From Porticoccaceae bacterium (GTDB taxonomy: Bacteria; Pseudomonadota; Gammaproteobacteria; Pseudomonadales; Porticoccaceae): a DNA stretch of 11,561 nucleotides. The notes below the pieces were generated by a model. That model was not told where the DNA came from. It saw only the letters and a list, made by a program, of their open reading frames with translations, and searched no databases. The DNA lies in assembly GCA_023228865.1 (NCBI GenBank), contig JALOAH010000109.1, positions 1 to 11,561 of the forward strand, written 5' to 3'. Positions 7,151-11,538 of the stretch are shown here, piece after piece (position 1 is the first letter of the stretch; every line of letters begins with the position of its first letter). Both the position numbers and the translations under genes were made by a program.

Positions 7151-7456
7151 TTACGCCGCCGTACGGATCGCCGGCTCCGGCTCCGCCGGGCGGCGGGCGG
7201 GAAACTGGAAACGAGGGGCCAATCCGTTGCGCTTGCGGACCAGGCGCTCGAGGTGAACGCAAAGCCCGTAGCGCAAGCTGTACTTGCGGGCCAGGACTCG
7301 GGTGTTGCGGGTGCCGGCCATGTAGTCGGCCTCGAACTCGTTGAAAATTTTGCCTATCCAGTAAGTGTCAAACTGATCGGCGAAGGCGCGGGCGTGTTCG
7401 GCACGTTCGCGGTTTTCCCATTCCATCACGGCGTAATCAAGCTCCTGTTGATCCAA
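7151..7456 (-). CDS. Hypothetical protein, 101 aa, first gene of the leftward operon (TTG start)
   Basis: The start is TTG 7454-7456, with GGGGAG seven bases upstream (7464-7469) and a strong promoter about 60 bases further. Seen: an acidic, helical N-terminus (MDQQELDYAVMEWENRERAEH), then YWIGKIFNEFEADYMAG. Next is a basic helical stretch, NTRVLARKYSLRYG through LERLVRKRNG, which could be a helix-turn-helix or other DNA/RNA-binding helix pair. The Ala/Pro/Arg tail is low complexity. ATG at codon 11 is an alternative start but lacks as good a ribosome site. As first gene after the promoter it could be regulatory. I do not recognise the family. Confidence 0.65.
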   Translation of the reverse strand: MDQQELDYAVMEWENRERAEHARAFADQFDTYWIGKIFNEFEADYMAGTRNTRVLARKYSLRYGLCVHLERLVRKRNGLAPRFQFPARRPAEPEPAIRTAA

Positions 7457-7463
7457 AAGTGGT

Positions 7464-7489
7464 CTCCCCCTCCTTGGTTGATCGGGGAG
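7464..7489 (-). promoter_or_regulatory. Leader hairpin covering the ribosome site of the 101-aa gene
   Basis: CTCCCC (7464-7469) and GGGGAG (7484-7489) can pair with a 14-nt loop. The 7464-7469 arm is, on the minus strand, the GGGGAG ribosome site of the TTG-started gene, so the fold would hide it. This suggests translational control, but the stem is short. Confidence 0.35.
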
Positions 7490-7506
7490 GTCTCTTCCTC
7501 CCCCCT

Positions 7507-7543
7507 ATACCCATAATGTATGTACTTTTTTGGGTATTGTCAA
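7507..7543 (-). promoter_or_regulatory. Sigma70-type promoter of the leftward operon with overlapping ATACCC/GGGTAT inverted repeat
   Basis: On the minus strand: a perfect -35 TTGACA (7543-7538), a 17-nt spacer, and -10 TACATT (7520-7515). It points at the 101-aa gene, with the start expected near 7508. An inverted repeat, ATACCC (7507-7512) and GGGTAT (7532-7537), brackets the -10 box and the spacer. It could be an operator for a repressor. This is the best promoter in the window. Confidence 0.7.
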
Positions 7544-7619
7544 GTGTACGTAATAGTCTGGGTGGAGTAAGGCCCGGAAAAACCACGATAAAAAAATTTT
7601 ACGAGATACAAATTACGAA

Positions 7620-7645
7620 GGCGTAAAACGCCGCCTGTGGCGGCG
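7620..7645 (-). terminator. GC hairpin followed by TTTT on the minus strand
   Basis: CGCCGCC-TGT-GGCGGCG (7629-7645) is a perfect 7-bp stem; on the minus strand it is followed by TTTTACGCC. It would stop leftward transcripts from the non-coding hub before the operon promoter. A competing hairpin, GGCGT-AAA-ACGCC (7620-7632), overlaps it, so the two may be alternatives. Confidence 0.4.
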
Positions 7646-7678
7646 AAAAGCGGAAAAGCACGTGCCACGAAACGTGAA

Positions 7679-7837
7679 TCTGCCGGAGAGCCAATCTTGT
7701 TGCACGAAATTCGAGATTCTCAACTGCCGGGATGGCTCCACTCGCTTCGCTCTTTCTGCCGGATGCTCACTCACTTCGTTCGTTCTCCACTCGCTTTGCT
7801 CGTTCGGCGCTTCGGCAGATCTTCGAAATCTGCCGGA
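7679..7837. repeat. TCTGCCGGA repeats and TTCGCTC-type degenerate repeats
   Basis: TCTGCCGGA occurs at 7679-7687, 7755-7763 and 7829-7837, with a variant CTGCCGGGA near 7723-7731. Between them are three degenerate copies of ACTCGCTTCGCTCG (about 7740, 7769 and 7788). The last TCTGCCGGA closes a stem, CGGCAGAT (7813-7820) with ATCTGCCG (7828-7835). This looks like a REP-like non-coding block; no gene is credible here. Confidence 0.55.
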
Positions 7838-7877
7838 GCTGGCAGGATTAACCTAAAGGGCCTTTAGGTCCTTTAGC

Positions 7878-8066
7878 CTTCCCCTTTCCCCCTTTGAGGG
7901 GGGAAAGGGGAGGGATTAACCTTAGGTTGGATAGGTTTAACCAAGGGTTAATCCTTCCCCCCCCTTCCCCCTTGAGGGGGGAAGGGGAGGGTTGAATAGG
8001 TTTAACCTTAGGTTGGTTAAGGTTTAATCCCTTCAACCCCCTTTTCCCCTAAGGGGGAAAAGGGAA
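7878..8066. repeat. Three G/C purine-pyrimidine hairpins separated by TTAACC/TTAGG spacers
   Basis: Three related hairpins with pyrimidine-only left arms and purine-only right arms: CCCCTTTCCCCC / GGGGGGAAAGGGG (7881-7910), CCCCTTCCCCC / GGGGGGAAGGGG (about 7961-7987), and CCCCTTTTCCCC / GGGGAAAAGGG (about 8037-8064). Loops are short (TTTGA, TTGA, TAAG-like). The spacers share AACCTTAGGTTGG (7918-7930 and 8004-8016) and ATAGGTTTAACC (twice). The stems differ in T/A-run length while staying paired, so the fold is what is kept. Candidate origin, termination or DNA-structure element. Confidence 0.7.
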
Positions 8067-8128
8067 GGTTTAATCCTGGGTTTAACCCTGGGTTTAATCC
8101 TTAGGTTTAATCCTTAGGATTAATCCTA
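8067..8128. repeat. Five tandem 12-13-nt repeats (GGTTTAATCCT-G/TA)
   Basis: Units: GGTTTAATCCTG (8067-8078), GGTTTAACCCTG (8079-8090), GGTTTAATCCTTA (8091-8103), an identical copy (8104-8116), and GGATTAATCCTA (8117-8128). They look like iterons, i.e. arrays of a replication-initiator or partition-protein site. No initiator gene is visible in the window. Confidence 0.7.
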
Positions 8129-8129
8129 C

Positions 8130-8161
8130 CGCGTGCACGCACGCACGCGCACGCGTATATA
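8130..8161. other. Perfect 32-nt alternating pyrimidine-purine tract (Z-DNA-prone), ending TATATA
   Basis: From C8130 to A8161 every step alternates pyrimidine and purine, mostly CG and CA/TG, ending in three TA steps. Such tracts adopt left-handed DNA under negative supercoiling, and the TA end melts easily. It directly follows the tandem repeats and precedes the GC hairpins. Confidence 0.75.
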
Positions 8162-8164
8162 AGA

Positions 8165-8257
8165 GCCGGGCACCCGGCCGCGCCGAGGGGGGATCCTCCT
8201 GGTACTCTCGGCGCGGCTCCGGTCCCCGGCCGGCCGGGCGGGCCTCACCAAGAGGCC
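8165..8257. other. Cluster of overlapping GC hairpins
   Basis: GCCGGG-CA-CCCGGC (8165-8178), then an 11-bp perfect stem, GCCGCGCCGAG (8177-8187) with CTCGGCGCGGC (8207-8217), then GGCCTC-ACCAA-GAGGCC (8241-8257). The first two share bases and would exclude each other. This could be a structured RNA or extruded DNA. A tandem GGGTGTGGCCCT pair follows at about 8308-8335, then AAATTTTT-GT-AAAAAAATTT at 8341-8360. Confidence 0.6.
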
Positions 8258-8593
8258 AAGCCCGGCTCCCGCGGAACCTTCCCTCGGGTGTGACCCCCGG
8301 GGGTTTTGGGTGTGGCCCTCCTGGGTGTGGCCCTGGGCTAAATTTTTGTAAAAAAATTTGTGCGTGAAGGTGTATATATGAGTTTGCCTGGCAGCCTGGG
8401 ACCACGGGCCACCCCCCACCCCCATGCCCCCCCAGGGGTCGCGTGCCGATCTGAGGCCTGCGGCCGAGCCGCTGGGTGCCCCTCAAGCCCGGCAGTGCCT
8501 GGGCCTCACAGAGGCCAACCAGAGGAGGGCATTCTGTGGGGAGGCAGGGCAAGGCACGAGGATCATTGCCTATATCGGTACGCATGGTCCCGT

Positions 8594-8646
8594 TTGTTAG
8601 TCCATTGTTAGTCACCTTGCACCCAGGGCGCACGCAGCAGGCGTGC
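8594..8646. repeat. TTGTTAGTC direct repeat and GCACGC/GCGTGC hairpin
   Basis: TTGTTAGTC occurs at 8594-8602 and 8605-8613, 11 bases apart (one helical turn). GCACGC-AGCAG-GCGTGC forms a 6-bp stem at 8630-8646. The same arms recur at 9707-9721 with a TCT loop. Confidence 0.45.
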
Positions 8647-8724
8647 AGTGGGGGATCCTTATCGAACGTATGTGTTGGATATGCCAGCAGATCCTGGCAG
8701 TCCGAGGCCTCTGGTGGAGGAAAT

Positions 8725-8760
8725 GGGGAATTTTTCCCCACCCAGGTGGGTAATTTTTAC
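8725..8760. promoter_or_regulatory. Two palindromes centred on T-tracts (GGGGAATTTTTCCCC, GTAATTTTTAC)
   Basis: Each is an inverted repeat around AA-TTT-TT (8725-8739 and 8750-8760), the same core as the palindromes at 9059-9167. They are probable binding sites for a DNA-binding protein. No coding sequence is convincing around them. Confidence 0.5.
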
Positions 8761-8774
8761 ACACATCCTGTCAA

Positions 8775-8846
8775 TTTCATTATGTTGCACTGCAACAAAA
8801 GTGTTTCATTATGAGACAAAATGCAACTTTGTTCTATGATGGAACA
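8775..8846 (+). promoter_or_regulatory. Palindrome TGTTGCACTGCAACA with candidate rightward promoters
   Basis: A perfect palindrome at 8783-8797 overlaps a possible -35 (TTGCAC) followed after 16 bases by CATTAT. A second weak candidate is GAGACA, 16 bases, TATGAT (8835-8840). TTTCATTATG is repeated at 8775-8784 and 8804-8813, and TGTTC...GAACA flanks TATGAT. This has the look of an operator/promoter cluster, but it lies about 1 kb before the first rightward gene. Confidence 0.4.
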
Positions 8847-8913
8847 CAAAGGGCCTCACCCCACCCCCAGCGAAGGGCCTCACCCCATCCATTATAGCGC
8901 GAGGGATGCCTCC

Positions 8914-9007
8914 GTTCACCCTGGGCGCACAAGGGGTTCAGTGTGGCCCGCCTGTTCACCCTTCCTGAACACCCACTACTTGTGAACAAGTGTGGGGTTT
9001 TTTACCC
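8914..9007. repeat. GTTCACCC repeats, ACTTGT-GA-ACAAGT palindrome and GGGT-T5-ACCC
   Basis: GTTCACCC occurs at 8914-8921 and 8954-8961, with related TGAACACCC following. ACTTGTGAACAAGT at 8978-8991 is a perfect inverted repeat. GGGT-TTTTT-ACCC at 8995-9007 is another T-centred palindrome. No gene is visible. Confidence 0.45.
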
Positions 9008-9058
9008 AAAACCTATGTAATTCACTTCACAGGTTGTGTAGTCCACTACCCATCCGAG

Positions 9059-9167
9059 GTGACAATTTTTGTCAGGGGGTGACAATTTTTGGCAAAGCAT
9101 CGATATCATTGCCGATGGGCCTCACCCGAGGCCCGGGTTTGCCCTGACATGTGACATTTTTTGTCAC
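9059..9167. promoter_or_regulatory. Three operator-like repeats GTGACA(A/T)TTTTTGTCA
   Basis: GTGACAATTTTTGTCA (9059-9074) has a TGACAA-TTT-TTGTCA core. GTGACAATTTTTGGCA (9079-9094) starts exactly 20 bases later, two helical turns. GTGACATTTTTTGTCAC (9151-9167) is a perfect inverted repeat. A GGGCCTCACCC hairpin lies between the second and third. Very likely protein-binding sites: repressor operators or iterons. Confidence 0.65.
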
Positions 9168-9373
9168 CTTTTGGGGCTGATCGGCCAGGGTTGGAGTAAG
9201 GCCCGTTCAAATTTTTATCCGTTGTCATTTCCGATCATTACGGTGTTGCAATATGCGAGGTCGTAAGGGTTGGCACGTGGACTGCAACAGGGGTTGTCGT
9301 TCCACCGCGCCTCCCCAAATAGGGAAGGTCAACGGGGGACGGGACGATGAGAGGCCCAGGGGAAACGGGGCCA

Positions 9374-9601
9374 GTGAGTAAACCCCCAGCAGAGGCGCAA
9401 GCCAAAGCACCAACATCTCATCAACACCGCCACCGGCACGATGGGCGAAACGCCTGTGCTCCCCGAAAGTCAGATCGAAGCGGGCCACTACGTGGGCGGC
9501 GGAGGCGAGAACCAAGCCTCTTCCACGCAAGCCAAAAATCAACCCCTGAGCGGGGTTGCGCGGGATCAAAGCGAAAGTAAAACTCCACGGGTGGACCTTT
9601 A
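9374..9601 (+). pseudogene. Doubtful small coding trace with a frame change near 9410-9425
   Basis: From GTG 9374 the frame reads VSKPPAEAQAKAPT and then becomes His/Arg-rich. One frame over, from about 9417, natural-looking sequence continues: LINTATGTMGETPVLPESQ, then HYVGGGGENQ..., to TAA 9599-9601. An ATG at 9441 could start the second part alone (53 aa), but no ribosome site precedes it. This could be a decayed or frameshifted gene, or chance. No similarity recognised. Confidence 0.25.
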
Positions 9602-9750
9602 ACGGGTCCGAGCGCCCGCCAAGCCAACACCACCGGGGATTGGTGCTGGCAGATGACACGGCATCCCACTCACCAACAGACCCAACCAACGCGCATCCTG
9701 CGCCGTGCACGCTCTGCGTGCTTGCGCTGTGCAACCCGTGATCAGCCCAG

Positions 9751-9840
9751 ATGTGGGCTGAGTTTGTCTTCCAGATCGGCAACCTGACGATCCACTGCAA
9801 GGGCGGCGGCGGACACGGTGTAGTAATCCATGCACCGTGA
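9751..9840 (+). CDS. Possible 29-aa peptide upstream of the rightward operon
   Basis: ATG 9751 to TGA 9838-9840 gives MWAEFVFQIGNLTIHCKGGG then HGVVIHAP. The composition is natural, but there is no ribosome site, and the ATG lies next to or within a hairpin loop (9742-9761). It may be a leader peptide, a gene fragment or chance. Confidence 0.25.
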   Translation: MWAEFVFQIGNLTIHCKGGGGHGVVIHAP

Positions 9841-9920
9841 ATGAACCCCACGCACCTACCAGATCGGGGAACCGGCAACCTGGGGGACAACCTGAACCCA
9901 CAACACAAGGAGAGCAACCA

Positions 9921-10199
9921 ATGGAAATCACCTTACAGGACAAGGCAAAGTTCAACGGTGTGATCGCCCGGCAGGACAAAAAAGGCCAGTGGCTCTACAT
10001 CCTGCAGCGCTCTGACCGCGCCGACGTGGTGATCCGCAAGTCATACCGCAAGTACGAGCGGGCGTTCCTCTACAGTCACCCTGTAACATCTGGCAATAAG
10101 AGCGGGTACGCCTTGCACTTTACTTTCGGCAAGAACCCCAGCCCCAACTACAAGGACCTGCTGCTGGAGCAGTACGCGGTGGCCTTCCTTTCGGATTGA
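9921..10199 (+). CDS. Hypothetical protein, 92 aa, first gene of the rightward operon
   Basis: ATG 9921 is chosen because AAGGAG lies about eight bases upstream. A GTG at 9837 in the same frame would add a Pro/Gln-rich, unconvincing N-terminus without a ribosome site. Seen: MEITLQDKAKFNGVIARQDK, a beta-rich middle (WLYILQRSDRADVVIRKSY), basic and aromatic residues (RKYERAFLY), and an ALHFTFGK strand. It looks like a small alpha/beta cytoplasmic protein of about 10 kDa. No family recognised. The stop codon TGA lies inside the outer stem of the structured RNA element at 10196-10249, tying the end of its translation to that fold. Confidence 0.8.
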   Translation: MEITLQDKAKFNGVIARQDKKGQWLYILQRSDRADVVIRKSYRKYERAFLYSHPVTSGNKSGYALHFTFGKNPSPNYKDLLLEQYAVAFLSD

Positions 10200-10249
10200 A
10201 TCAGCCAGGAGGCATCGGCACCCTTGCCGGTGCTTCCTCACGGATTCAA
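10196..10249 (+). ncRNA. Structured intergenic RNA element, copy 1
   Basis: Outer stem TTGAATC (10196-10202) with GATTCAA (10243-10249). Symmetric internal loop AGCCA (10203-10207) opposite TCACG (10238-10242). Inner 12-bp stem GGAGGCATCGGC (10208-10219) with GCCGGTGCTTCC (10226-10237), two G:U pairs. Loop ACCCTT. The upstream stop codon TGA is in the outer stem. Downstream lies CCCAAACCAAC-AGGAGAAG before the SprT-like gene. Copy 2 has the same fold with compensatory changes. Confidence 0.75.
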
Positions 10250-10275
10250 CCCAAACCAACAGGAGAAGTAAAACC

Positions 10276-10869
10276 ATGAAACACAAGCCTGCGTTGCCCT
10301 TGGTTAATACTCCTGGGTCCGGCAATAGTGGGTGCCGGACACCTAAATCGGTGATGGTCCGGCTCAACAACCAACCGATCACCCAGGGTGAGATTGATCA
10401 CTTCGTATATGTGGCGTGCAAGAAGCACGGGGCCTCACCCGTGTGGGTGACCCTGTCCAACCGCAAAACAAGACGCCGCTGGGGGACGGCGTGGCCCACG
10501 CAACGCCGGGTAACCATGTATCGGCATTCTGTGTGGGTTTTCTTGCACGAGATGGCTCACATGCTTGTCCCAAAGGGGACAGGGCATGGCCCAGCTTTTG
10601 CCCGTCGCCTGGATGAACTTATTGATATGTGGGCATCCTTGAATAAGGAGGAAATCATGGAAGTAAAAGTCGGCGACAAGGTGAAGATCCGGGAGATCCA
10701 CCCACGAGATGCGTGGTATCCAAACCGGGACCGGCTGGAGGGCCTCACCCTCACCCTTGATTACGTTGGCCGGGAGTACCAGGACACGCCTGGGTTTATC
10801 GATTGCGGTGGCAGTTCCCCGATTGGGGGATACTACCGTTTTGCTTTCGTCAGAGTGGAGGGAATATGA
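10276..10869 (+). CDS. SprT-like zinc metalloprotease-type protein with C-terminal SH3-like domain
   Basis: ATG 10276 follows AGGAG. Seen: HEMAH at residues 91-95 with GHGPAF at 103-108, the HExxH...GHGxxF arrangement of SprT-like and related zincins: two His and a Glu for zinc and catalysis, with a further His as likely third ligand. The N-terminal part (30-90) supplies the usual helix and strands (ITQGEIDHFVYVACKKHG, VWVTLSNR). From about 128 a separate small domain, MEVKVGDKVKIRE to the end, looks like an SH3/KOW-type barrel. SprT proteins cut DNA-bound or DNA-protein-crosslinked targets in other systems; here the substrate is unknown. An internal ribosome site (AAGGAGG, five bases before ATG 10657) may give the C-terminal domain alone. 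The stop overlaps the next start (ATGA). Confidence 0.85.
   Translation: MKHKPALPLVNTPGSGNSGCRTPKSVMVRLNNQPITQGEIDHFVYVACKKHGASPVWVTLSNRKTRRRWGTAWPTQRRVTMYRHSVWVFLHEMAHMLVPKGTGHGPAFARRLDELIDMWASLNKEEIMEVKVGDKVKIREIHPRDAWYPNRDRLEGLTLTLDYVGREYQDTPGFIDCGGSSPIGGYYRFAFVRVEGI
10657..10869 (+). CDS. Possible internal start giving the 70-aa C-terminal domain
   Basis: Inside the SprT-like gene, AAGGAGG sits five bases before an in-frame ATG (10657-10659). The sequence from there, MEVKVGDKVKIRE onwards, reads like the start of an independent small protein. It is either a fusion that kept its old start, or a gene made both ways. Confidence 0.4.
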   Translation: MEVKVGDKVKIREIHPRDAWYPNRDRLEGLTLTLDYVGREYQDTPGFIDCGGSSPIGGYYRFAFVRVEGI

Positions 10870-11030
10870 CAACAACACTATTTCTTATCGGTTTGGCCGA
10901 GGTCGCACCCGTGGGTTGGCGTGCGAGTGCACACACCAATGCCGTCCTGATGGCACTCGTCACCCGGTTTCTCACAACCAAAAGGCCACTGCCGGAGATG
11001 ATGAACTGGTACGGGTTTAATCGGGATTGA
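10866..11030 (+). CDS. Hypothetical protein, 54 aa
   Basis: ATG 10866 overlaps the TGA of the SprT-like gene (ATGA), with GGAGG four bases upstream; this coupling decides the start. An in-frame ATG at 10803 would lie wholly inside the upstream gene. Seen: MTTTLFLIGLAEVAPVGWRA, a mildly hydrophobic helix (TNAVLMALVTRFLTT), and the end WYGFNRD. No clear signal peptide; a weak membrane association cannot be excluded. It ends GAT TGA, as does the 92-aa gene, and its stop lies in the outer stem of RNA element copy 2. Function unknown; translational coupling suggests a partner of the SprT-like protein. Confidence 0.7.
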   Translation: MTTTLFLIGLAEVAPVGWRASAHTNAVLMALVTRFLTTKRPLPEMMNWYGFNRD

Positions 11031-11079
11031 ACAAGCCAGGGGGCATCAGCGCGTTGCTGGTGCCCTCGAACGTGTTCAA
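11027..11079 (+). ncRNA. Structured intergenic RNA element, copy 2
   Basis: Outer stem TTGAACA (11027-11033) with TGTTCAA (11073-11079). Internal loop AGCCA (11034-11038) opposite GAACG (11068-11072). Inner 12-bp stem GGGGGCATCAGC (11039-11050) with GCTGGTGCCCTC (11056-11067), two G:U pairs. Loop GCGTT. Against copy 1, the last two outer pairs and several inner pairs change on both sides. AGCCA and the ACG of the opposite strand are conserved. CCAACCAACCCAA-AGGAGAAG follows. Confidence 0.75.
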
Positions 11080-11104
11080 CCAACCAACCCAAAGGAGAAG
11101 GGCC

Positions 11105-11293
11105 ATGAGCAACCCACGCAAAGTCGAAAAGATTCTGGCCATCCTCGAAGACCACTTCGAGTTGAGCCGTCAGAGTGTTGAAGAAAGCCTGATCGATCTG
11201 CTGGCAGACATTCACCATCTGGCAGCCCAGGAAGACATCGATCTGTCTGCAGCCATCTGCATGGCTGAGATCCACTTCAATAGTGAGACCTGA
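11105..11293 (+). CDS. Small acidic helical protein, 62 aa
   Basis: ATG 11105 follows AAAGGAG. A longer frame from 11027 would run through the RNA element and is rejected. Seen: a basic start (MSNPRKVEKILAIL), then an acidic helical body, ESLIDLLADIHHLAAQED, ending AAICMAEIHFNSE. This matches a pattern I recall in small phage and plasmid proteins (DLLADLxHxxxxxxxDFxxALxxAxxHxxxE), which have no known function. Probably an all-helical cytoplasmic protein. It is 13 bases from the next gene, in the same operon. Confidence 0.8.
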   Translation: MSNPRKVEKILAILEDHFELSRQSVEESLIDLLADIHHLAAQEDIDLSAAICMAEIHFNSET

Positions 11294-11306
11294 AGGAGGT
11301 GCAAGC

Positions 11307-11504
11307 ATGAAGTTTTTGACCGTTGAAGAAAAAGAGTTCGCCAGTGTGGCAATCCCCCCTTATGCCGCCGGGGTGCCGGTGGCACAGCGACTGCTCAACC
11401 GTTTTCAGCCCCGTGACCGGGACTGGGTCCGGGTCCGATCTGAGGAGCTTTGGAACATGTTTCTGAACATGGCCAGAGCCAGCATCCGCACCATTTCGTT
11501 TTGA
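11307..11504 (+). CDS. Hypothetical protein, 65 aa
   Basis: ATG 11307 has a perfect AGGAGG seven bases upstream; a start at 11283 would overlap the previous gene and lacks this site. Seen: MKFLTVEEKEFASVAIPPY, then VAQRLLNRFQPRDRDW and a helical end, SEELWNMFLNMARASIR. Mixed charge, no signal peptide. No family recognised. A partial hairpin related to the RNA element follows its stop. Confidence 0.75.
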   Translation: MKFLTVEEKEFASVAIPPYAAGVPVAQRLLNRFQPRDRDWVRVRSEELWNMFLNMARASIRTISF

Positions 11505-11516
11505 CCTTCATAGAGC

Positions 11517-11538
11517 GCATCAGAGAGCACCCTGGTGC
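11517..11538 (+). other. Possible degenerate third copy of the RNA element (inner stem only)
   Basis: GCATCAG (11517-11523) pairs with CTGGTGC (11532-11538), including one U:G pair, with an 8-nt loop. The arms match the heart of the inner stems of the two full copies. No outer stem is visible before the window ends. It lies just after a gene stop, like the others. Confidence 0.4.

Larger units (their letters stand above)
7457..9836. other. Gene-poor structured hub between the divergent gene sets
   Basis: About 2.3 kb without a convincing gene. Open frames exist on both strands but are rich in Cys, Trp, Arg, His or Pro, span strong hairpins and lack ribosome sites. The part from 9290 to 9836 holds hairpins (CCAACACCA/TGGTGCTGG at 9624-9649, TCAGCCCA-GATG-TGGGCTGA at 9742-9761), short repeats (CCAGATCGG and CGGCAACCTG, each twice, 9771-9886) and two doubtful small frames listed separately. 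Confidence 0.65.
6855..10750 (+). repeat. Dispersed GGGCCTCAC(CC) family, nine copies, all on the plus strand
   Basis: Copies begin at 6855, 6867, 8240, 8501, 8851, 8875, 9117, 10430 and 10740. None was seen in 1-6850 or on the other strand. Several are half of a hairpin whose other arm is GAGGCC(C): 8241-8257, 8502-8516 and 9117-9134 (7-bp stem). Copies within genes fall in different reading frames: GEAQ antisense, G-A-S-P at 10430, and G-L-T at 10740. So the DNA motif, not a protein motif, is conserved. Confidence 0.8.

Noticed and set aside
6769..7516. Long plus-strand frames opposite the 99- and 101-aa genes
   Set aside because: They are antisense shadows. One begins GAEGGIEPP-like, the usual artefact of reading a tRNA backwards. 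The minus-strand genes have the promoter, ribosome site and operon spacing.
8067..8128. CRISPR-type array
   Set aside because: The units are contiguous 12-13-nt repeats without unique spacers, and no cas-like gene is present.
8094..8741. 215-codon minus-strand open frame in the hub
   Set aside because: It runs through the Z-DNA-prone tract and several perfect hairpins, is Pro/Arg/Gly/Cys-rich and has no ribosome site; other frames over the same span are also open because the DNA is GC-rich.
9225..9917. 230-codon minus-strand open frame
   Set aside because: Composition is Trp/Cys/Arg/Pro-rich with no recognisable domain and no ribosome site, and it opposes the rightward operon leader.
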